NCBI GenBank assembly: GCA_015486845.1
Contig: WFQU01000117.1
Span: forward strand, 1 to 33,637
Length of the DNA: 33,637 bases
Source: Anaerolineae bacterium
GTDB lineage: Bacteria; Chloroflexota; Anaerolineae; JAADDB01
Reading direction: 5' to 3'
A model generated the notes under the pieces. That model did not search any database, was not told the origin of the DNA, and saw nothing but the letters and a program-made list of their open reading frames with translations. This document shows positions 27,443-33,637 of the stretch, piece by piece. Both the position numbers and the translations under genes were made by a program. The first letter of the stretch is position 1, and each line of letters starts with the position of its first letter.

Positions 27443-27993
27443 ATTGACGCTCTCCATTCTGCGGATAACATGCTGTAAACCACCAGGTCCAGATAATGTC
27501 CGTTGACCTGTTGGTACTGGCGTAAAATGCCGTCCTGGTGGAAGCCTAATCGCTCTGGGATGGCCCGGCTGCGTTTGTTCCCGGCGGCTGCTTCAATCTC
27601 AATTCGGTTGAGGCCGAGCGTGTCGAAGCCGTAATCCACCACGGCCCGGCAGGCGGCAGTCATCAAGCCATGTCCCTGAAACGTCTTGCCCAGCCAATAG
27701 CCGATGGCGCTGCGCCGGTCGATCCAGGAAATCTTTTGCAGCTCGATGAGCCCGGCCAACTGCTCTTGGTGCCAGAGCGCCGCCGTGAAACCGCCATTTT
27801 CGGCGGTGATGCGCAGCCGGCTGGTGATGAACTGCTCGCAATCATGTGCCGATTGTGTTTGTCTTTCCCAGGTGAGCCAGCGACGCAAATGGGCCCGGTT
27901 TGTGTCGATCAGATGGAATAAAGCGTTGGCATCGTGGCGTTGCAATAATTGCAGCCTGCTATCTTGGTCCAACGGCGTATAGAAGAAGTACAT
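27439..27993 (-). CDS. GNAT-family acetyltransferase (RimJ/RimL-like)
   Basis: IGYWLGKTFQGHGLMTAACRAVVDYGFDTLGLNRIEIEAAAGNKRSRAIPERLGFHQDGILRQ. Start chosen at MYFFYTPL with GGAGAG RBS; the longer ORF begins at 28056. Confidence 0.88.
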   Translation of the reverse strand: MYFFYTPLDQDSRLQLLQRHDANALFHLIDTNRAHLRRWLTWERQTQSAHDCEQFITSRLRITAENGGFTAALWHQEQLAGLIELQKISWIDRRSAIGYWLGKTFQGHGLMTAACRAVVDYGFDTLGLNRIEIEAAAGNKRSRAIPERLGFHQDGILRQYQQVNGHYLDLVVYSMLSAEWRASI

Positions 27994-28068
27994 TTTGCTC
28001 TCCATCCTCGGCCAATAGACAGAGGCGACCGCCCCGGGCCGCCTCTGTTGTGACATCCAGAAAAGCGT

Positions 28069-30690
28069 TTAGTACCCTTTTTCTTCCAAAGCAGCTTGTG
28101 CCGCCGCCAACCGGGCAATGGGCACACGGAATGGCGAACAAGAAACATAGTTCAAGCCGGCGCGATGGCAGAACTTCACGCTATTCGGCTCGCCACCGTG
28201 CTCGCCGCAAATACCCACTTCCAGGTCGGGCCGGGTCTCGCGACCTCGATCCGTGCCGATTTTTACCAGTTGGCCGACCCCTTCTTGATCCAATACCTGG
28301 AACGGGTCGTCTTTGAGAATTTTCTTTTCCACGTAGAACGGCAGGAACCGGCCAGCGTCATCCCGGCTCAGACCGAAAGTGGTCTGCGTCAAATCATTGG
28401 TGCCGAAGGAGAAGAACTCCGCCACTTCGGCGATCTCGTTAGCCGTCAAAGCCGCCCGAGGCAGCTCGATCATCGTGCCCACCTGGTATTCGAAGGAAAC
28501 ACCCGTTTCTTCCTGCACATCTTGGGCGGCTTTGCGGACAACCGCTTCCTGCAATTTCAGCTCGTTGACGTGCGCCACTAACGGGATCATCACCTTAGGA
28601 TGGACATCGACCCCTTCTTTTTTGACCGCCACGGTTGCTTTGAAAATAGCCCGGGCTTGCATTTCGGTTATTTCCGGGTAGCGAATGCCTAAGCGGCAAC
28701 CGCGAAAACCGAGCATAGGATTAGCTTCCGACAAAGTGTTGATCTTGTCTTGTAGTGTTTCGGTGCTGATGCCCATTTTCTTAGCTAAGTCGGCGACTTC
28801 TGCCGGCTCTTTGGGCAAGAACTCGTGCAAAGGCGGATCTAACGTGCGGATGATGACCGGATAGCCGTCCATGACCCGGAAGATGCCCTCGAAATCGCCT
28901 TGTTGCAGCGGTTCGATTTTAGCTAAAGCAGCTTTGCGTTCTTCCAAAGTGGACGCCACGATCATCTCGCGCACGGCATCGATGCGATTGCCGACGAAGA
29001 ACATATGCTCGGTACGGCAAAGACCAATGCCGGCGGCGCCAAAATCACGGCCAACCTGTGCGTCGTGCGGCGTGTCGGCATTGGTGCGCACGCCAATAGT
29101 GCGGAATTCGTCAGCCCAAGTCATCAAGGTCTGGAAATCATCACTTAACGCTGGCTCTACCGTTGGCACTTGGCCCTTGATGACCTCGCCGCTGCTGCCA
29201 TTGAGCGTGATCCAGTCCCCTTCTTTCAATACTTCGTTGTTAACCGTAACAATGCCTGCACCGTAGTCGATATTCAAATCGCCGCAGCCGGCCACACAGC
29301 ATTTGCCCATGCCGCGGGCGACTACTGCCGCATGGGAAGTCATGCCGCCGCGGGCGGTCACGATACCCTGCGCCGCGACCATACCGTGGAAATCTTCCGG
29401 CGCCGTTTCCACGCGCATCAGAATTACTTTTTCGCCCGCTTTGGCCAGTTTTTCGGCCTCGTCTGGATCGAAAACAAGTTTTCCGGTGGCTGCGCCGGGG
29501 CTGGCGGGCAACCCTTTAGCCAGTACTTTAATCTTGGCGTTGGGATCCACTGTGGGATGCAAGAGTTGGTCTAATTGCTCTGGGGCCACGCGCATGACAG
29601 CTGTCGCTTGGTCGATCAGTCCTTCTTTCACCATGTCCACAGCGACTTTGACTGCTGCGGCGCCGGTGCGTTTGCCGGTGCGCGTTTGCAGCATGTACAA
29701 TTTACCTTTTTCGATGGTAAATTCCATGTCCTGCATATCTTTATAATGCGCTTCCAATTTCTGGGCGATCTCGATAAACTGTTTGTACGCCTCTGGCAAC
29801 TCTTCTGCCATCATGGCGATGGGGTGCGGCGTGCGAATGCCGGCCACTACATCTTCACCCTGCGCGTTGAGCAGATATTCGCCGAAAATGCCTTTCTCGC
29901 CGGTAGCGGGATTGCGGGTGAACGCGACGCCAGTGCCGGAGTCGAAGCCCATATTGCCGAAGACCATAGTAACCACGTTGACAGCGGTGCCCCAGTTATG
30001 CGGAATTTTGTGGAAATTGCGGTAATCCACCGCCCGGCGGGTCATCCAGGAATCGAATACCGCCGCAATGGCCATGCGCAATTGGTCGTATGGATCTTCA
30101 GGAAAATCTTTCCTGGTTTCTTTCTTGATGATAGCTTTGAACTCATTGGCGATTTCCTCCAACATCTCTGTAGTCAGATCGGTGTCCTGGCCGCCCTCGG
30201 TTTTCGCTTTGTATACGTCCATGACATGTTCGAAAGCTTCGCCGCTGGCGCCCATGACGATTTTACCGAACATCTGGATGAAGCGACGGTAAGCGTCCAT
30301 GGCGAAACGAGGATTGCCCGTTAATTTAGCCAAACCCTCTAAAGTTTCTCGGTTCAAGCCTAAGTTCAAGACAGTATCCATCATGCCCGGCATAGAAACG
30401 CGTGCACCGGAGCGAACGGAGACCAACAACGGATTCTTGGGATCACCGAATTTCTTGCCCGACTGTTTCTCGACAACTTTTAGCGCTTTTAGTGTCTGTT
30501 CCCATAGTCCTTCCGGGAACTTCAGGCCTAGTTCGTTGTAAACATTGCACGCTTCTGCTGTAATGGTGAAGCCTGGCGGCACCGGTAGCCCGGCATTGGA
30601 CATCTCGGCTAAGTTAGCACCTTTTCCGCCGAGCAAGTCTTTCATTTTTGCATTACCTTCGCTGAACAGATAAACCCACTTTTTTGTCAT
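28069..30690 (-). CDS. ppdK: Pyruvate, phosphate dikinase
   Basis: MTKKWVYLFSEGNAKMKDLLGGKGANLAEM start with AAGGAG RBS; phospho-His motif TARGGMTSHAAVVARGMGKCCVAG; C-terminal FGTNDLTQTTFG. Confidence 0.96.
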   Translation of the reverse strand: MTKKWVYLFSEGNAKMKDLLGGKGANLAEMSNAGLPVPPGFTITAEACNVYNELGLKFPEGLWEQTLKALKVVEKQSGKKFGDPKNPLLVSVRSGARVSMPGMMDTVLNLGLNRETLEGLAKLTGNPRFAMDAYRRFIQMFGKIVMGASGEAFEHVMDVYKAKTEGGQDTDLTTEMLEEIANEFKAIIKKETRKDFPEDPYDQLRMAIAAVFDSWMTRRAVDYRNFHKIPHNWGTAVNVVTMVFGNMGFDSGTGVAFTRNPATGEKGIFGEYLLNAQGEDVVAGIRTPHPIAMMAEELPEAYKQFIEIAQKLEAHYKDMQDMEFTIEKGKLYMLQTRTGKRTGAAAVKVAVDMVKEGLIDQATAVMRVAPEQLDQLLHPTVDPNAKIKVLAKGLPASPGAATGKLVFDPDEAEKLAKAGEKVILMRVETAPEDFHGMVAAQGIVTARGGMTSHAAVVARGMGKCCVAGCGDLNIDYGAGIVTVNNEVLKEGDWITLNGSSGEVIKGQVPTVEPALSDDFQTLMTWADEFRTIGVRTNADTPHDAQVGRDFGAAGIGLCRTEHMFFVGNRIDAVREMIVASTLEERKAALAKIEPLQQGDFEGIFRVMDGYPVIIRTLDPPLHEFLPKEPAEVADLAKKMGISTETLQDKINTLSEANPMLGFRGCRLGIRYPEITEMQARAIFKATVAVKKEGVDVHPKVMIPLVAHVNELKLQEAVVRKAAQDVQEETGVSFEYQVGTMIELPRAALTANEIAEVAEFFSFGTNDLTQTTFGLSRDDAGRFLPFYVEKKILKDDPFQVLDQEGVGQLVKIGTDRGRETRPDLEVGICGEHGGEPNSVKFCHRAGLNYVSCSPFRVPIARLAAAQAALEEKGY

Positions 30691-30895
30691 TAAATTTCTC
30701 CTTGTTCCGTAAAAGTACTTCGTTTGTGTCGGTAAACCGTACTTTGTTACCATTTTGAAGGGTGACTCTTGTGGAAAGTCTCCTTACGCTTGTCACATTA
30801 TAGAAAGTCAATTGTTATTTGGCAAAAGCCTTTCTCTCGGATTCGGGCAAGCCTTTTAATCCCCAACGGGAATACGCTAAGTGGTCGTGTCTGGC

Positions 30896-30944
30896 AAAAA
30901 GAAAGGCTGACAAATGGTCATGCCATTTGCCCGCCTTTTCTTTT
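30896..30944 (-). terminator. Intrinsic terminator downstream of dnaK
   Basis: Minus strand: AAAGGCGGGCAAATGGCATGACCATTTGTCAGCCTTTCTTTTT, two-part stem plus T-tract. Confidence 0.82.
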
Positions 30945-30975
30945 CATCCGGTTAGCCATTGACTAAAATGGCTTG

Positions 30976-32901
30976 TCATGGTTCGTTAACTTCTCGATAT
31001 TCGCCTTCGACGACATTTTCTTCGCCGGGCGCTGTTGCTTCGCCGCTTTCATCCGTTTCTGCGGCACTGCTGGCAGCACCGGCAGCGGTTTCGGCTTGCT
31101 GTTGCTGATAAAGTTGTTCGCTCAGCGCGTGGCTGGCTTGCAACAACGATTCAGTGGCCTGGCGGATAGCATCAATATCCTCGCCATCCTTGATTTCCCG
31201 CAAATGCTTAATTTGTTCTTCAATACTGCTGCGGTCTTCTGCCGAGACTTTATCAGCTAATTCGCGCAAGGTTTTCTCGATGGTATAAATGGTATTATCC
31301 GCTGTATTGCGCACTTCCGCCAGTTCTCGTATTCGCTTATCCGCGTCGGCGTGCTCTTGTGCTTCTTTCACCATGCGGTCCACGTCGGCATCAGACAGGT
31401 TCGTCGTGGCCGTAATGGTGATGTGTTGCTCTTTGCCTGTGGCTTTGTCTTTTGCTTTCACGGTCAGAATGCCGTTGGCGTCCAGATCGAACGTGACTTC
31501 GATTTGGGGCACGCCGCGCGGCGCCGGCGGAATGCCATCTAACCGGAACTTGCCCAATGTCATGTTATCCCTGGCCATGGGGCGTTCCCCTTGCAAGACA
31601 TGAATATCCACCGCTGTTTGGTTGTCTTCTGCTGTGGTGAATGTCTCGGTCTTGGAGGCAGGAATGGTCGTGTTGCGCGGAATGAGTACCGTCATCATGT
31701 TGCCCAATGTTTCCACGCCCAAGCTTAGCGGCGTGACATCCAGTAAGAGGATATCTTTGACCTCGCCGCCGAGGACGCCGCCCTGAATGGCAGCACCGAC
31801 CGCAACGACCTCATCCGGGTTAACGCCTTTGTGCGGTTCTTTGCCGGTCAAGCTGCGGACTAAATCTTGTACCATGGGCATGCGTGTCGCTCCGCCTACT
31901 AATACGACTTCGTTGATGTCGTCACGGCTCAAACGAGCATCCTGCAAAGCCCGATTGAACGGACCCACGCAGCGTTTGACCAAATCGTCCGTCAATTGTT
32001 CGAATTTGGCTCGCGTCAACTTCATCACTAAGTGCTTGGGGCCATTAGCGTCGGCGGTGATAAACGGCAGGTTGATCTCTGTTTCAGTCATGCCGGAAAG
32101 CTCGATCTTCGCTTTTTCGGCCGCTTCTTTCAGCCGTTGTAAAGCCTGCCGGTCGTTCCGCAGGTCAATGCCGTTTTCCTTGCGAAATGTTTCGACGATC
32201 CAGTCGATGATGCGGTTATCCCAATCGTCACCGCCCAAGTGTGTGTCACCGTTGGTGGATTTTACTTCTACAACGCCTTCGCCTACTTCCAGGATGGAGA
32301 CGTCAAAGGTGCCACCGCCCAAGTCAAAAACTAAAATGGTCTCATTGGTTTTCTTGTCTAAGCCATATGCTAAGGCTGCTGCTGTTGGCTCATTGATGAT
32401 GCGCAACACTTCCAGCCCGGCGATGCGTCCGGCGTCTTTCGTGGCCTGGCGCTGGCTGTCGTTGAAGTAAGCCGGCACAGTGATCACAGCCTGTTTGATC
32501 TCTTCGTGCAGATAGGCTTCTGCATCGCGCTTAAGCTTCTGCAGGATCATGGCCGAAATTTCTTGCGGCGTGAAGTCTTTGCCTACCGCCGGAATATGCA
32601 CCCGAGCATCGCCGGCTTTTCCTTGTGCGACTTCGTAGGGCATCATGGAGCGTTCTTGGGCAACCTCGTCATAACGACGTCCCATAAAACGCTTGATGGA
32701 GAAGACTGTATTTTCAGAGTTGATGACAGCTTGCCGTTTGGCGTTCTGGCCTACTAAGCGTTCACCTTTTTTGGTAAACGCGACCACAGACGGGGTTGTG
32801 CGCCCACCTTCGGCGTTGGGTATAACCTCCGCCGAGCCGCCCTCCATAACTGCCATACAAGAATTCGTTGTTCCTAAGTCAATGCCAATAATTTTTCCCA
32901 T
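30976..32901 (-). CDS. dnaK: Chaperone protein DnaK (Hsp70)
   Basis: 641 aa; [61 protein letters not shown], substrate-binding domain. Confidence 0.98.
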   Translation of the reverse strand: MGKIIGIDLGTTNSCMAVMEGGSAEVIPNAEGGRTTPSVVAFTKKGERLVGQNAKRQAVINSENTVFSIKRFMGRRYDEVAQERSMMPYEVAQGKAGDARVHIPAVGKDFTPQEISAMILQKLKRDAEAYLHEEIKQAVITVPAYFNDSQRQATKDAGRIAGLEVLRIINEPTAAALAYGLDKKTNETILVFDLGGGTFDVSILEVGEGVVEVKSTNGDTHLGGDDWDNRIIDWIVETFRKENGIDLRNDRQALQRLKEAAEKAKIELSGMTETEINLPFITADANGPKHLVMKLTRAKFEQLTDDLVKRCVGPFNRALQDARLSRDDINEVVLVGGATRMPMVQDLVRSLTGKEPHKGVNPDEVVAVGAAIQGGVLGGEVKDILLLDVTPLSLGVETLGNMMTVLIPRNTTIPASKTETFTTAEDNQTAVDIHVLQGERPMARDNMTLGKFRLDGIPPAPRGVPQIEVTFDLDANGILTVKAKDKATGKEQHITITATTNLSDADVDRMVKEAQEHADADKRIRELAEVRNTADNTIYTIEKTLRELADKVSAEDRSSIEEQIKHLREIKDGEDIDAIRQATESLLQASHALSEQLYQQQQAETAAGAASSAAETDESGEATAPGEENVVEGEYREVNEP

Positions 32902-33170
32902 TTTCGGGTTTCCCCTTTCCCTTTTTTCTTTCTGTATATGCGATTTCGCTCTCCTTATTTGTGGAAAAATGCTTTCCCCGGGTGGTTGGCCCTGGTTCTT
33001 GTCTTATTTAGCTGGTGCTTGGCATGTAACATGCCTTTTCACCATTTCTCGGCCTGAACCGCTCGTTTCCATAATATTAGCGACGCATATGGTGTACAAA
33101 CAAGGTTATTATCTGCGATAGGCATTAGATTTGTGCATGTGCTTTGTTAGTTTTTCATTAGAGTCGGCAT

Positions 33171-33515
33171 GGGCCTGTGGCCTGCCTGTGCGGGCACGCA
33201 GACAGGTGCACCACAGCGGCTGAAAACGCCCCCTATCCGCCAAGGTTTGGGGGGAGCGCAACACACCCCCAGAATTGGGGGCCGGGAGCTCGAGGGCAGT
33301 GCCCTCGAAAGAGAAAAAGGAGGTGACATTATTTTTGATCAGAAGTTCAACTTCTAAAAGGGGATTGTTTTTTATCTGCGTGCGCAGCCAGCGTTGATCT
33401 GCGTCCCATTTTTATTTTCAGAGGAGTTATCATGAGCCTACGGCACACCACAACGAATGAAAATTAAGATCAGCGTGCATCAGCGTTAATCTGCGTTCTA
33501 TTTTCAGAGGAGGAA
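33171..33515 (+). repeat. Repeat cluster upstream of dnaK
   Basis: B + 26-bp hairpin (33171-33226), perfect palindrome TCGAGGGCAGTGCCCTCGA (33290-33308), AGAAGTTCAACTTCT (33341-33355), uninterrupted B (33432-33464), R1 (33466-33513). Confidence 0.8.
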
Positions 33516-33637
33516 TTTTCGTATTGCTGGCGTAATATATTTAAGATCAGCGTTCCATAATGATTTTTGGTGCTGGACATAGCTATGGGTTGTGTTATGA
33601 GTATAGTCATACAGATTTTCTTTGTTTCCACGGATAA

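Noticed and set aside
29575-30324. 249-aa plus-strand ORF inside ppdK
   Set aside because: Antisense open frame over a confident ppdK; composition does not look like an independent protein.
28069-30690. PPDK as part of the DHA phosphorelay
   Set aside because: It could replenish PEP, but it is more than 12 kb from the locus and is a common housekeeping enzyme, so linkage is not supported.
31787-32470. 227-aa plus-strand ORF inside dnaK
   Set aside because: Low-complexity Ser/Thr/Pro-rich antisense shadow of dnaK.
33432-33464. GAGGAGTTATC-ATG micro-ORF (MSLRHTTTNEN*) within the B repeat
   Set aside because: Although RBS-like sequence precedes the ATG, other repeat copies change residues or lose the stop or start, so selection on a peptide is not supported.
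1-33637. CRISPR array, rRNA, tRNA, transposase or phage genes
   Set aside because: No regularly spaced direct repeats, no recognisable RNA-gene signatures, and no transposase or integrase ORFs found by reading; a tRNA scan was not possible here.

Overview
Chromosomal segment, probably from a Chloroflexota-like bacterium (a guess from gene content, not tested). It is bounded by clpB (left) and dnaK (right), both on the minus strand. The central ~12 kb is a minus-strand glycerol/dihydroxyacetone locus: glpF, dhaK, dhaL, glpK, then a tight operon glpA - sdhB-like - sdhC-like - sdhD-like - 2-TM protein - SAM methyltransferase - dhaM - HPr, followed by a SorC-family regulator and PTS Enzyme I. The most notable feature is a GlpA-type glycerol-3-phosphate dehydrogenase flavoprotein without the C-terminal BFD-like domain of E. 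coli GlpA. It is encoded directly upstream of succinate-dehydrogenase-type Fe-S and heme-b anchor subunits, with no SdhA, GlpB or GlpC in the window. This suggests an SDH-chassis G3P:quinone oxidoreductase. The same transcription unit encodes a complete PEP-EI-HPr-DhaM-DhaL/DhaK phosphorelay with no sugar permease in view. The plus-strand half carries a divergent FGGY kinase with a GPH-family transporter flanked by direct repeats, then a redox/stress group (CsoR-like repressor, thioredoxin with CVPC, MFS, ECF sigma, glutaredoxin, GroES, OsmC) and citrate synthase. A GNAT, pyruvate phosphate dikinase and dnaK (minus strand) complete the window. Intergenic regions contain a modular family of dispersed repeats, including copies with and without a precise 26-bp hairpin insertion. 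No rRNA, tRNA, CRISPR array or transposase was recognised.
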